64,000 bases of DNA from Accumulibacter jenkinsii (GCA_036625225.1 JAZKUF010000002.1:558001-622000); one strand, 5' to 3'; shown: positions 1-10,152, numbered from the stretch's first letter. Notes: generated by a model not told the origin, from the letters alone. Made by a program: numbers and translations.

Positions 1-1
1 C

Positions 2-669
2 AAATCGTACCGCACCGCCGCCGGTCTCTTTGCCGCCCTGCGCGGCGTCGATCTGACCATCGCGCGTGGCGAGTTCGTGGCCATCATGGGCCCCTCGGGG
101 TCGGGCAAGTCGACCTTCATGAACCTCCTCGGCTGCCTCGACACGCCGACCAGCGGCGACTACTTCCTGGCCGGCCGCAATGTCGCCCAGCTCGACCGCG
201 ATGCGCTCGCGGCGCTGCGCAACCGGACCATCGGCTTCGTCTTTCAGGGCTTCAACCTGCTGCCGCGGATGAGCCTCGAAGACAACGTCGCCCTGCCCCT
301 GGTCTATGCCGGCCAGCCACGCGAGGCGAGGCGCGCGCGGGCGCGGATCGAGCTCGGCCGGGTCGGCCTCGGCGATTACGCCGCTTCGCTGCCGAGCCGG
401 ATTTCGGGCGGCCAGCAGCAGCGGGTGGCGATTGCGCGCGCGCTCGCCAACTCGCCGCAACTGATCCTCGCCGACGAACCGACCGGCAACCTCGACAGCC
501 ATACCAGCGAAGAGATCATGGCGCTGTTCGAGGCGCTCAACCGCGACGGCATCACCATCGTTCTCGTCACCCACGAACCGGACATCGCGACCTTTGCCCG
601 GCGGCAGGTGCGTTTTCGTGACGGGCTGATCGTCAGCGACCTGCCGACCCCCAGCGGAGCGATCGCCTG

Positions 670-670
<1 letters not shown>
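2..670 (+). CDS. ABC transporter ATP-binding protein, MacB/LolD type (5' truncated)
   Basis: The reading frame is open from base 2 with no start in the window, so the N-terminus lies upstream. It encodes the ATPase of a MacB-type exporter. The sequence shows a Walker A (GPSGSGKST), a Q-loop (FVFQGFNLLPR), an ABC signature (ISGGQQQRVAIARAL), a Walker B (LILADEPTGNLDS) and an H-loop (VTHEP). This layout is that of the MacB/LolD/FtsE ATPases, which energise substrate export from the inner membrane or periplasm rather than import. The stop overlaps the start of the permease gene by one base (TGATG), indicating translational coupling. The substrate cannot be deduced; a periplasmic adaptor gene would be expected just upstream. 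Confidence 0.93.
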
Positions 671-1890
<1,220 letters not shown>

Positions 1891-1939
1891 GCGGACAGGC
1901 TACAATCTCCCTCCCGCCCTCATTGCGAGAAACCCTCCC

Positions 1940-2476
1940 ATGCCCATTTATGCCCTCGGCGCCCGCCGCCCACAGCTCGACCCGCAAAGCTGGGTCGCCC
2001 CGAATGCCACCGTGATCGGCGACGTCCGGCTGGCGCGAAACGTTTCGATCTGGTGGAACGCGACCCTGCGCGGCGACAACGACCCGATCAGCATCGGCGA
2101 GAACAGCAACATCCAGGACCACTGCGTGCTGCATACCGACGAGGGCGTGCCGCTCTCGATCGGCCGCGATGTCACCGTCGGCCACCTGGTGATGCTGCAC
2201 GGCTGCACGGTCGGCGACGGTTCGCTGATCGGCATCGGTTCGGTGCTGCTGAACGGTGCGGTGATCGGCAAGGGCTGCATCGTCGGCGCCAACACCCTGA
2301 TCCCCGAGGGCAAGGTCTTTGCGGACCACTCGCTGATCGTCGGTTCGCCGGGCAAGGTGGTGCGCCAGCTCGACGCCGAAGAAGTCGCCCGTCTGCTGCA
2401 CAGCGCCGAACACTATGTCGCCAACTGGCAGCGCTATCGAGATGATCTTGCCCGGCTCGACGCGCCGCACGCTTGA
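1940..2476 (+). CDS. Gamma-carbonic anhydrase-like protein (left-handed beta-helix)
   Basis: A 178-residue hexapeptide-repeat protein of the gamma-carbonic anhydrase/YrdA/PaaY family. Start at the ATG giving MPIYALGARRPQL, which matches the usual N-terminus; upstream in-frame codons lie inside the permease gene and are not used. Repeated (I/V)G-x-x motifs form the left-handed beta-helix (about residues 15-150). Metal-ligand histidines are visible in HTDEG and in GHLVMLHGC. Many family members bind Zn or Fe and have weak or no carbonic anhydrase activity, so the reaction is uncertain. It sits about 50 bp after the exporter and 33 bp before a thioesterase gene, so it may share their transcript. 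Confidence 0.9.
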   Translation: MPIYALGARRPQLDPQSWVAPNATVIGDVRLARNVSIWWNATLRGDNDPISIGENSNIQDHCVLHTDEGVPLSIGRDVTVGHLVMLHGCTVGDGSLIGIGSVLLNGAVIGKGCIVGANTLIPEGKVFADHSLIVGSPGKVVRQLDAEEVARLLHSAEHYVANWQRYRDDLARLDAPHA

Positions 2477-2509
2477 CCCACACACCATCCATTCTTAAAA
2501 GGAAACCCC

Positions 2510-2974
2510 ATGCAGGCTTTTCAGGACTACTACCCCGAGAACGTCGCCCATTGCTACGGCTGCGGCCGGCTCAACGAACTGGGCCATCAGATCAGGACCG
2601 TCTGGGATGGCGACGAGACCGTCACCCGCTTCCAGCCCCGGCCCGAGCACACGGCGATTCCCGGCTTCGTCTATGGCGGCCTGCTCGCCTCGCTGATCGA
2701 CTGCCACTGCACCGGCACCGCCGCGGCGGCGATGTATCGCGCCGAGAACCGGCCGTTCGACAGCCTGCCGGCCTTCCGCTTCGTCACCGGATCGCTGCAG
2801 GTGAATTATCTGAAGCCGACGCCGCTCGGCCCAGAGCTCGAAATCCGCGGCAAGGTCAAGGAGATCAAGGGCCGCAAGGTCGTCGTCGAAGCGACGCTCT
2901 ACGCCGACGGCGTCGCCACCGCGCGCGGCGAAGTCGTTGCCCTGCAGATGCCGGACAGCTTTACCAGCCAGTGA
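2510..2974 (+). CDS. PaaI-family hotdog-fold thioesterase
   Basis: A 154-residue single hotdog-domain protein. The N-terminus has HCYGCGRLNELG, a small Cys-rich motif common in this subgroup. The PaaI/4HBT core follows, with the catalytic-region segment GFVYGGLLASLIDCHCTGTA (about residues 50-70). Family members hydrolyse acyl-CoA thioesters; the substrate is not predictable. A clear Shine-Dalgarno (AAGGAAA) precedes the ATG. It is the last gene of a + strand run and converges on the CHAT gene across a perfect hairpin. Confidence 0.88.
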   Translation: MQAFQDYYPENVAHCYGCGRLNELGHQIRTVWDGDETVTRFQPRPEHTAIPGFVYGGLLASLIDCHCTGTAAAAMYRAENRPFDSLPAFRFVTGSLQVNYLKPTPLGPELEIRGKVKEIKGRKVVVEATLYADGVATARGEVVALQMPDSFTSQ

Positions 2975-2979
2975 GATCA

Positions 2980-3012
2980 GGCGTTATCGGCCAGGCCCGG
3001 GCCGATAACGCC
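2980..3012. terminator. 13-bp perfect hairpin between convergent genes
   Basis: The arms GGCGTTATCGGCC and GGCCGATAACGCC pair perfectly around a 7-nt loop. It lies 5 bp after the thioesterase stop and 4 bp before the CHAT stop, in the place expected of a bidirectional terminator. No U-tract follows on either strand, so intrinsic termination is not certain; it may instead protect 3' ends. Confidence 0.6.
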
Positions 3013-3016
3013 AGCT

Positions 3017-4765
3017 TCAGACCAGCAGCGGTGGGCGAAGCCTGGCGACCAGACGTTCGGCCGGCTCGATGATCTCGCTGCCGAAGATGCGCTGCAGGTG
3101 CGCCCGGTCGCGGTAGCGGACAACGGGCTGCAGCACGGATTCACGGCGCAGGATATGGTCGGACACCGGATACTCGCGCTGTGAATCCTCGATCAGGGGA
3201 ATGACCGGCACCGAAGGATGCGCCGGCACGATCGCCTGCAACTCGGCAGGCACGCTTTTCGGATCGGAGAGGTCGGCAATGATGAACCGCGAGACGCCGG
3301 CGAAGCGCAGCACCGATTCGATCAGGTCGCGCTCGGGGGTCTTCTCGAAATCGAACAGGATGGGCACGTAGCCGCGGTCGAGTTGCGTCAGGGCACGGCG
3401 GATGTCGTCAAGCACAGCCTTGCGCTCGTCGGTGAAGCGCCCGAGGATCAGTACGCAGACTTGCGCCATGTCGGAGAGCTGGCGCTGGAAGGCCTGCGCG
3501 TCGTGCCGGGACGCGCGCCGCTGGGTGCGCAGGGCGGTCGCGGCATGCGCGGCTAAGGCGGCCTCGCGACGCTCGTCCCCGCCGCTGCGGGCGGCCGGCG
3601 GGAACAGCACCGAAGACTCGGCCGGCATGTAGACCATGAAACGCCCCCAGTCGCAGGGCCACCAGCTGCGTGAGTCGTCCATGACGTGCAGGCGCGCCCA
3701 CGAGACCGCCTCGTCTACCGACAAGCCGAGCGCCAGCGAGCGGTACAGCCTTTCGGCGAAGTGCAGCGCGGCAAGGTTGCTGACCAGGCCTTGCACGCCC
3801 ACCAGGCAGCCAATGCCGGCGCGCAGGAAATGCTGTGCCACTGGCCAGTAGCCGCTGTTGCAGGCGTTGAGCATCGCGCAGCGGACGCCGGCATGCTTGA
3901 GCAGGGGCGCCAGTCGCTCGACGCGGTTCCATCCGGCAGGCGAGCAGTCCTCCTCGAAGCGGCCGCCGAGCATCTGCTCGTCGGTGGCTTGCGCTACCGC
4001 CGGATTGACCAGCGCGACCAGGGTGGCCTGGCTGCCGTCGATGTCCACATGGCCGGCGTAGTGGAAGAAATCGCAACCGCGGGCCAGTTGCGCCTGCACG
4101 CCATCGGCATCGTCGGCCCACACCGAGTCGATTTCGACCAGGTCGGATAGCGGCGCGAGCGAGCGCTTGAGGCTGCGGAACTCCTGCTTGACCCCCCAGC
4201 CATCGGTGTGGTCGCTCCAGAGCGTGCCGACGAACAGGCCGCGCTGCCTTCGTCCCACTGCAGCGGGACGCGCGAGCAGCATCGGTGGCTCGCGTACCAG
4301 CGACAGCCGGCTGTCCATCAGCAGGAAACCACTGCGCGGCCGTGCTGCGTCGGCCACGTCGGGGCGGTAGAGGTATTCCCAGGGCAGGTCGATCAATTCG
4401 TCGGCGAGGCACAGCCGCAGGCGCAGGCCTGTGCCGGGCAAGGCGCCCAGGGCGCGCAGGCTGTCGACCAGCAGCGCCCACACCGGCGGCGGCAGAAGCC
4501 AGCGCGCGAGTTCGCGGCCCAGTGCCGTCGCCACCGCCCAGTCCGCCTGCACGGGCAAGCGATAGGCACGCGCGTCAAAATCGCCAATGCGCACGAACAC
4601 CGGCGCGCGCATGCCACCGACCGGCGATGAATGGGCGATCACGCCGACGGAATACCCCTCCAGCCACGCGCGGATGGAGAAATCGACAAAGCGCTGTGCG
4701 GGTTCGGAGGCGGGTCGCACCCGGCTACGGGGCGAGCGGCCCGCCGGGGTCAGCGCGGCGCCCAT
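3017..4765 (-). CDS. CHAT (caspase-like) domain protein with C-terminal alpha/beta domain
   Basis: 582 residues. The first ~390 carry a CHAT-type caspase-HetF/TPR-like protease domain: the putative catalytic histidine is H239 in FFHYAGH and the cysteine is C302 in MLNACNSG, with the usual LPWEYLY motif near 127-133. After a charged linker (about 395-430), residues 436-580 form a separate alpha/beta domain (VCVLILGRFTDERK, then FIIADLSDPKSVPAELQ) that looks flavodoxin/TIR-like. I do not assign it to a named family. CHAT proteins often act as effector proteases in bacterial conflict or programmed-death systems; that role here is inference. No TPR repeats are present and no Shine-Dalgarno precedes the ATG. 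Its 5' flank carries a MITE-like palindrome, separating it from the upstream same-strand fusion gene. Confidence 0.8.
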   Translation of the reverse strand: MGAALTPAGRSPRSRVRPASEPAQRFVDFSIRAWLEGYSVGVIAHSSPVGGMRAPVFVRIGDFDARAYRLPVQADWAVATALGRELARWLLPPPVWALLVDSLRALGALPGTGLRLRLCLADELIDLPWEYLYRPDVADAARPRSGFLLMDSRLSLVREPPMLLARPAAVGRRQRGLFVGTLWSDHTDGWGVKQEFRSLKRSLAPLSDLVEIDSVWADDADGVQAQLARGCDFFHYAGHVDIDGSQATLVALVNPAVAQATDEQMLGGRFEEDCSPAGWNRVERLAPLLKHAGVRCAMLNACNSGYWPVAQHFLRAGIGCLVGVQGLVSNLAALHFAERLYRSLALGLSVDEAVSWARLHVMDDSRSWWPCDWGRFMVYMPAESSVLFPPAARSGGDERREAALAAHAATALRTQRRASRHDAQAFQRQLSDMAQVCVLILGRFTDERKAVLDDIRRALTQLDRGYVPILFDFEKTPERDLIESVLRFAGVSRFIIADLSDPKSVPAELQAIVPAHPSVPVIPLIEDSQREYPVSDHILRRESVLQPVVRYRDRAHLQRIFGSEIIEPAERLVARLRPPLLV

Positions 4766-4789
4766 GGCGGGGGCGCCAGACGACAGAGG

Positions 4790-4977
4790 GTCATGATCCT
4801 GAAAACCTCCGTTAGCGGGGGAAAATCCCGCTCATGCTTCGACAGGCTCAGCACGAACGGGATTTTTTTCATTTCACCCAACGGGTGAGCTTCCGTTTGC
4901 CCTGAGCAGCACGCGCAGCGGGCGTGTCGAAGGGCTCTCGGGTCATCAACGGAGGTTTCCAGGATGATCAGCATGAC
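4790..4977. repeat. MITE-like palindromic element with ~18-bp terminal inverted repeats
   Basis: The outer arms at 4796-4813 and 4948-4965 are inverted copies with one mismatch (ATCCTGAAAACCTCCGTT against ATCCTGGAAACCTCCGTT). A further GTCATG pairs outside them across a 6-nt indel. Inside lies a second imperfect inverted pair: CTTCGACAGGCTCAG with CACGAACGG near 4837-4860, and its diverged complement at 4892-4933. Sequences of the CTTCGACAGGCTCAG type recur as dispersed palindromes in many proteobacterial genomes. No ORF of note is inside. It fills the gap between the fusion gene and the CHAT gene. Confidence 0.6.
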
Positions 4978-5039
4978 TTCCCATACTCGATTGCGCATTG
5001 GCGATACCCCGAGAAATCCGGCCGTCTGAGTCGACAGAG

Positions 5040-7877
5040 TCAGCGATCGAGATCGTGCTCGCCGCACAGGCGCAGCATCTCCTGGCGCGTCGAATCGCGC
5101 AGCCGCACCGCTGCCGCCCAGTCGTCACCGCTCGGGTCAAGCAGCGCCCCGAGCGCAAACGACAGGCGGCCGCGCCGCGGTAGCCAGGTGCGGTCACGCA
5201 GGACGCTGCGCGTGCCCTGCAGGCCGCCCGCCAGTACCGGCACCGGGGCCCGCACGGCGGCAACGAAAGCCCCCATGCGAAACGGCTTGAGGCCGGCTTC
5301 GCGCGAAAAAGTACCTTCCGGGAAGATCACCAGCCGGCGACCCTGACGCAGCGCGGTGACGATTTCATCGACATCCTCGGCGCTCTTCGAGGCTTCGAAG
5401 CGTTCGACGAAGAGGGTGCCGAGGGCGCGCAGGAAAGCATGGATCAGCGCCTGGTCGACGAATTCGCGCTTGGCGACGAAGCTGTACGCCGCCGCGGGCG
5501 GCAGCGCCGCGCAGAGGACGAGGGCGTCGAAATAGCTGCAGTGGTTCACCAGCAACAGGTGCGGGCCCTGCGGCAGCTCAGCGGGCGCGACGCGCGGCAG
5601 CGGCATGCCGGCCAGGGCGAGGAAGAGGCGCGCGGCGCGATGAACGATGCGGCGGCCGATCGCCGGCACGCGAATGCTGATCACGAGGCCGAGCACCGGC
5701 AGCGCGAGGAGCAGAAAGACCCCCCAGCACCACAGGCCATAAGCGCTGCGCGCGAGACGCCCGGCGCTTTCGGACAGGCGGGCGTGCACGGCGGCGACGC
5801 CGAGCCGCAGCAGTTGCTGCCGGTCGGCGGTGACGCGGGCGCCGATCAGGCCGCTCTCGAAAGCGTCGCGCGTGGCGCTGCGCCGGATCTTGCCGCTCGA
5901 TGTCTTGAGCACCGCGTTTAGCGGCGCCAGTACGACCTCGTCGGCCGGCATGCCGATCACGTCGACCGCTGCCTCGTCGATCTGCTGCCGCAGCGCCTCG
6001 CGCTCGGCCGCGTCCTCGCTGCGCGTTTCGGCGACCACCACCAGCCGTTCGAGCGCATTGACCGGGTCCTTGCTGGCGAACACCGCGACACAACCGCGGC
6101 GAACGCCGGCGAGGTTGCCGACCGCCTGTTCGAGTTCGTAGGGGTAGAGGTTGCGGCCGCCGCGGATGATCAGGTCCTTGACCCGGCCGGTGAGGTAGAT
6201 TTCTCCGTCGACGGTGTAGGCGAAGTCGCCCGAGTCGAGCCAGCCGTCGCGAAACAGCGCCTGGGTCGCGAGCGGGTTGCGATAGTAGCCGGCGGTCGCC
6301 GACGGGCCGCGAAACTGCAGGCGGCCGACGCAGCGGTCCGTGAGCTCGCAGGCGTCTTCGTCCACGATGCGGATCTCGTGCCCGGGCAGCACCCGGCCAC
6401 AGGCGGGAACGTCCATCACGTCCGCTTCGTCAGGCGCCGCCGGCAGCGCCCGTTTGCGCCTGGCGAGTGCGACGCGCCCGATGCGGTCGATGCGCGGGCC
6501 GCGCCCGAGCGGCGGGAAGGCGAGCCCGACCGAGCACTCGGCGAGGCCATAGACCGGGGTCAGCGCGTCGGCGCGCAGGCCGCAGGGCGCAAAACGCTCG
6601 GCAAAGGCCTGCAGGGTCGCCGGACTCACCGGTTCGGCGCCGTTCAGCGCGAGCCGCCAGGACGACAGGTCGATCCCCTCGAGTTCGGCGTCGGCGAGCT
6701 TGCGGGCACACAGGTCGTAGGCAAAGTTGGGCGCCGGCGACAGCGTTCCGCGCTGCTGCGAGATGACCCGCAGCCAGCGCACCGGCCGCGAAAGGAAAGC
6801 GAGCGGCGACATCAGGACGAGGCGCATGCCGAAATAGAGCGAGCCGAACCAGGCGCCGATCAATCCCATGTCGTGGTAGAGCGGCAGCCAGGAAACGAAG
6901 ACGTCGTCGCTGCTCACCGCGACCGCTTCGCCCATTGCCCGCAGGTTGGCCAGCAGGTTGGCATGGCTGAGGATGACGCCCTTGGGGTCGCCCGTGCTGC
7001 CCGAGGTGTATTGCAGAAAAGCGATGTCTTCCGGTGCCGCCCGGTAAAGCAGCGGCATCGCTTCGCAGTCGAGTTCGGCCGGGGTCAGCACCGCGGTCAG
7101 GGTCGGTGCCTCGGCGCGCAAGAGGGCAGCAACGCCTTTGGCTTGCCGCACGGTGATGATCAGCACGGCCTCGGCGTTGGCCAGGATGCGTGCGTGCCGG
7201 CGCAGGTGATCCTCGATCTGCGCGAGGCGCGCCGGGGGATAGATCGGCACCGGAATGCCGCCGGCGAGCATGACGCCGAAAAAGCTGGTCAGATAGTCGC
7301 GCCCGGTGGGCAGCATCAGCGCCACCGTCTGTCGCGGCAGCAGCCCGCGCGCGACGAGACCGGTGGCGACCCGGCGCGCCTCGGCGAGCAGGCGACCATA
7401 GGTGAGGGTCTCGGCCTGCAACTCGCCGGAGGCCTTGCTCGCTTCGCTGTAGAGCAGCACATGCGGGTGATCCGGATGCTGCGCGGCATGCCACTCGAGG
7501 ACTTCGACCAGCGTCCGGGCCTGTTCGGGCGCGCTGATCGGCCCGCTCGCCGGCGCCGGTTCGAAAGCGGCGACGGCCATCTGCTGGCTGCCGGCGCGGT
7601 CGATGAAACGCAGCAGATCCTGTGGCGTTTCGGCCTCGGCCAGCGCCGCCTCGGGCAGCGCGCAGGCAAACTCGCTGCCCACCCGCAGCAGGAGTTCGAC
7701 CCGCGCCAGGCTGTCGAGGCCGAGGTCACGTTCCAGATGGCTCCCCATCCGGACCCGTCCGGCGCGGCCCGGGCGCGTCTCCTCGACCAGCAGCGAAACC
7801 ACGCGCAGCAGGCGCGCGGCAGTTTCCGGCAGCGCCGATGGCTCGGTCGGCGGCGTCTCGTGAAGCTCTTCCTTCAC
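5040..7877 (-). CDS. ACP - fatty-acyl-AMP ligase - lysophosphatidate acyltransferase fusion
   Basis: 945 residues from a GTG start chosen because AAGGAG lies 9 nt upstream; a TTG at 7913 would add 12 residues. There are three modules. An acyl carrier domain spans about 15-85, with the phosphopantetheine serine S56 in LGLDSLARVELL. An adenylate-forming domain spans about 120-690, with the P-loop YTSGSTGDPKG at 290-300 and WLPLYHDMGLIG, the hallmark of fatty-acyl-AMP ligases rather than CoA ligases. After membrane segments near 715-740 a PlsC acyltransferase domain has NHCSYFD (H779, D784) and FPEGTF. The inferred chemistry is activation of a free fatty acid, loading onto the fused or another ACP, and transfer to a lysophospholipid or glycerophosphate. 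It recalls Aas of enterobacteria with the domain order reversed and an ACP added. It lies 64 bp after rnr on the same strand. Confidence 0.88.
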   Translation of the reverse strand: MKEELHETPPTEPSALPETAARLLRVVSLLVEETRPGRAGRVRMGSHLERDLGLDSLARVELLLRVGSEFACALPEAALAEAETPQDLLRFIDRAGSQQMAVAAFEPAPASGPISAPEQARTLVEVLEWHAAQHPDHPHVLLYSEASKASGELQAETLTYGRLLAEARRVATGLVARGLLPRQTVALMLPTGRDYLTSFFGVMLAGGIPVPIYPPARLAQIEDHLRRHARILANAEAVLIITVRQAKGVAALLRAEAPTLTAVLTPAELDCEAMPLLYRAAPEDIAFLQYTSGSTGDPKGVILSHANLLANLRAMGEAVAVSSDDVFVSWLPLYHDMGLIGAWFGSLYFGMRLVLMSPLAFLSRPVRWLRVISQQRGTLSPAPNFAYDLCARKLADAELEGIDLSSWRLALNGAEPVSPATLQAFAERFAPCGLRADALTPVYGLAECSVGLAFPPLGRGPRIDRIGRVALARRKRALPAAPDEADVMDVPACGRVLPGHEIRIVDEDACELTDRCVGRLQFRGPSATAGYYRNPLATQALFRDGWLDSGDFAYTVDGEIYLTGRVKDLIIRGGRNLYPYELEQAVGNLAGVRRGCVAVFASKDPVNALERLVVVAETRSEDAAEREALRQQIDEAAVDVIGMPADEVVLAPLNAVLKTSSGKIRRSATRDAFESGLIGARVTADRQQLLRLGVAAVHARLSESAGRLARSAYGLWCWGVFLLLALPVLGLVISIRVPAIGRRIVHRAARLFLALAGMPLPRVAPAELPQGPHLLLVNHCSYFDALVLCAALPPAAAYSFVAKREFVDQALIHAFLRALGTLFVERFEASKSAEDVDEIVTALRQGRRLVIFPEGTFSREAGLKPFRMGAFVAAVRAPVPVLAGGLQGTRSVLRDRTWLPRRGRLSFALGALLDPSGDDWAAAVRLRDSTRQEMLRLCGEHDLDR

Positions 7878-7941
7878 CGTTTCAGGCTCCTTTCCTGCAG
7901 ACCGCTCGGGCAACCGGGCGGCCGCCAGCGCAAGCGTGGAA

Positions 7942-10113
7942 TCACGAGGATTCGCCGAGAACGAAGTCGATGCGCCCGCTTTCGAGGTCGGCCCGGACCA
8001 GCTTGACCTGCAGGCGGTCGCCGAGGCGATAGCGTCGACCGGTGCGTTCGCCGACCATCAGGTGCTTGACATTGTCGTACTGGAAATACTCTTCGCCGAG
8101 TTCTGAAACATGCACCAGACCTTCGACATAGACCTCGTCGAGGGCGACGAAGATGCCGAAGGGCACCACTGCCGCGATCGTTCCGGCAAACGATTCGCCG
8201 ATGCGGTCGCGCATGTAGTAGCACTTGAGCCAGTTGCTGACATCGCGTGTCGATTCGTCGGCGCGCCGCTCGGTCATCGAGCAGTGCAGGCCGATGTCGC
8301 TCCATTTGCCCGGCGCGTAGGAGCCTCCGGCGAGCGCCGCCTTGATCGAGCGATGGACCAAGAGATCGGGGTAACGACGGATCGGCGAGGTGAAGTGCGT
8401 ATAGTGCTCGTACGAGAGGCCGAAATGGCCGACGTTGTCCGGGCTGTACATCGCCTGGCGCAGCGAGCGCAGCATCACCGTCTGCAGCAGCTGCGCATCG
8501 GGACGGTCCTTGATGCACTCCAGCAAGAGCGCATAGTCGCGGGCGGTCGGATCGTCACCGCCGCCGAGGCCGATGCCGAACTCCTTGAGGAAGTTGCGCA
8601 GGGCGTCGAGCTTTTCCGCCGTCGGCCCTTCGTGAATCCGGTAGAGACACGGCTGGTGCCGGCTCTGCAGAAAGTCCGAAGCACAGACATTGGCAGCCAG
8701 CATGCACTCCTCGATGATGCGATGGGCGTCGTTGCGGTGCACCGGGACGATGTTCTCGATCTTGCCCTGGGCGTTGAACAGCATCATCGTTTCGATCGTC
8801 TCGAAGTCGATCGCGCCGCGCTTGTCGCGTGCCTGGCGGAGCACCCTGAAGAGGGCGTAGAGCGCCTGCAACTGCGGCTGCAGGGAACGCTCGAGGTCGC
8901 TCGCGGGCGGCGTCTCGCCGCACAGCCAGTGCCACACCTGGTCATAGGTCAGCCGCGCGTGCGAGCGGAAAACCGCGGGATAGAAACGGTAATCGCTGAT
9001 CTCCCCCTGAGCGTCGATGCTCATGTCGCAGACCATCGCCAGACGTTCGACGTCGGGATTGAGCGAACAGAGGCCGTTGGACAGCTTCTCCGGCAACATC
9101 GGGATCACGCGCCGGGGAAAATAGACCGAGTTGCCGCGCTCGCGGGCTTCGCGGTCGAGCGCCGTTGCCGGCTGCACATAGTGGCTGACATCGGCGATCG
9201 CCACCACTAGCCGCCAGCCGTCGCCCTTCGCCTGGGCGAAAACCGCGTCGTCGAAATCTCTCGCCGTCTCGCCGTCGATGGTTACCAGCGACAGGCTGCG
9301 CAGGTCGGTGCGACCGTGCCACTCGGCCGGATCGAGCGCCTCCGGCAGCGCCTGGGCTTCGCTGAGCGCCGCCGGCGAGAACTCGAAAGGCAGTTCGTGC
9401 TTGCGCAGCGCAATCTCGATCTCCATGCCGGGGTCGGCGTAATTGCCGAGCACTTCGACGATGCGCCCGATCGGCTTCGAATGCCGGTCCGGCTGCTCGA
9501 TGATCTCGACCGTCACCACTTCGCCGGCCCGCGCGCTGACATTACTGTCCGGCGCCACCAGGATGTCCTGGTTGATGCGCCGGTTTTCCGGCACGACGAC
9601 GGTGATTCCATGCTCCAGCAGGACGCGGCCGACGACCCGGCTGTTGGCCCGTTCGAGGACTTCGACGATGACGCCCTCACGGCGGCCGCGACGGTCGATG
9701 CCGACGACGCGCACCAGGGCGCGGTCGCGGTGCAGGACTTTCGACATCTGCCGGGCTTCGAGCGACAGATCCTCGCTGCCGTCATCGGGAATCAGAAAGC
9801 CATAGCCATCGGGGTGCCCCTCGACCCGCCCGGCGATCAGGCTCGCACGCTCGGGCAGAAGGTAGGCGCTCTTGCGGTTGCGCAGCAGCTGCGCCTCACG
9901 TTCCATCGCCCGCAAGCGGCGCTGGAAGGGGTCGAGCTCGGTCTTGTCGATGTCGAGCAGCAGACAGAGTTCTTCGAAGCCGACCGGGCGGCCCTGCTCC
10001 TCGAGAATCTGGAGGATGTATTCGCGCGACGGCAGCGGCTGCTCATAGCGCTTGATCTCGCGTTCGAAGTACGGATCGCTTCGGCGAACGGCCGACAGTT
10101 TGAGGATTGACAT
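7942..10113 (-). CDS. rnr: Ribonuclease R
   Basis: A 723-residue 3'-to-5' exoribonuclease of the RNB family, which degrades structured RNA and takes part in rRNA and tRNA quality control. An N-terminal winged-helix region (about 25-85) is followed by cold-shock-type OB domains, the RNB catalytic domain with TARDFDDAVFA carrying the metal-binding aspartates (about residue 287-297), and a C-terminal S1 domain (about 640-715). It lacks the long basic tail of E. coli RNase R. The ATG lies between the divergent tRNA promoter elements. It leads the - strand group that continues into the ACP-FAAL-PlsC fusion. Confidence 0.96.
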   Translation of the reverse strand: MSILKLSAVRRSDPYFEREIKRYEQPLPSREYILQILEEQGRPVGFEELCLLLDIDKTELDPFQRRLRAMEREAQLLRNRKSAYLLPERASLIAGRVEGHPDGYGFLIPDDGSEDLSLEARQMSKVLHRDRALVRVVGIDRRGRREGVIVEVLERANSRVVGRVLLEHGITVVVPENRRINQDILVAPDSNVSARAGEVVTVEIIEQPDRHSKPIGRIVEVLGNYADPGMEIEIALRKHELPFEFSPAALSEAQALPEALDPAEWHGRTDLRSLSLVTIDGETARDFDDAVFAQAKGDGWRLVVAIADVSHYVQPATALDREARERGNSVYFPRRVIPMLPEKLSNGLCSLNPDVERLAMVCDMSIDAQGEISDYRFYPAVFRSHARLTYDQVWHWLCGETPPASDLERSLQPQLQALYALFRVLRQARDKRGAIDFETIETMMLFNAQGKIENIVPVHRNDAHRIIEECMLAANVCASDFLQSRHQPCLYRIHEGPTAEKLDALRNFLKEFGIGLGGGDDPTARDYALLLECIKDRPDAQLLQTVMLRSLRQAMYSPDNVGHFGLSYEHYTHFTSPIRRYPDLLVHRSIKAALAGGSYAPGKWSDIGLHCSMTERRADESTRDVSNWLKCYYMRDRIGESFAGTIAAVVPFGIFVALDEVYVEGLVHVSELGEEYFQYDNVKHLMVGERTGRRYRLGDRLQVKLVRADLESGRIDFVLGESS

Positions 10114-10134
10114 TTTCTCTTGTTCCTATAGAAT
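10107..10134 (+). promoter_or_regulatory. Sigma70 promoter of the tRNA-Leu gene
   Basis: A perfect TTGACA at 10107-10112 and TAGAAT at 10129-10134 are separated by 16 bp. Predicted initiation near 10141 gives a short 5' leader before the tRNA. The -35 box overlaps the complementary start codon of rnr (10111-10113). Confidence 0.75.
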
Positions 10135-10152
10135 TCGGCCTTCGCTGGACAT

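Noticed and set aside
6378..8006. 542-codon + strand frame
   Set aside because: Antisense of the ACP-FAAL-PlsC fusion, whose domains are unmistakable; the antisense protein has shadow composition.
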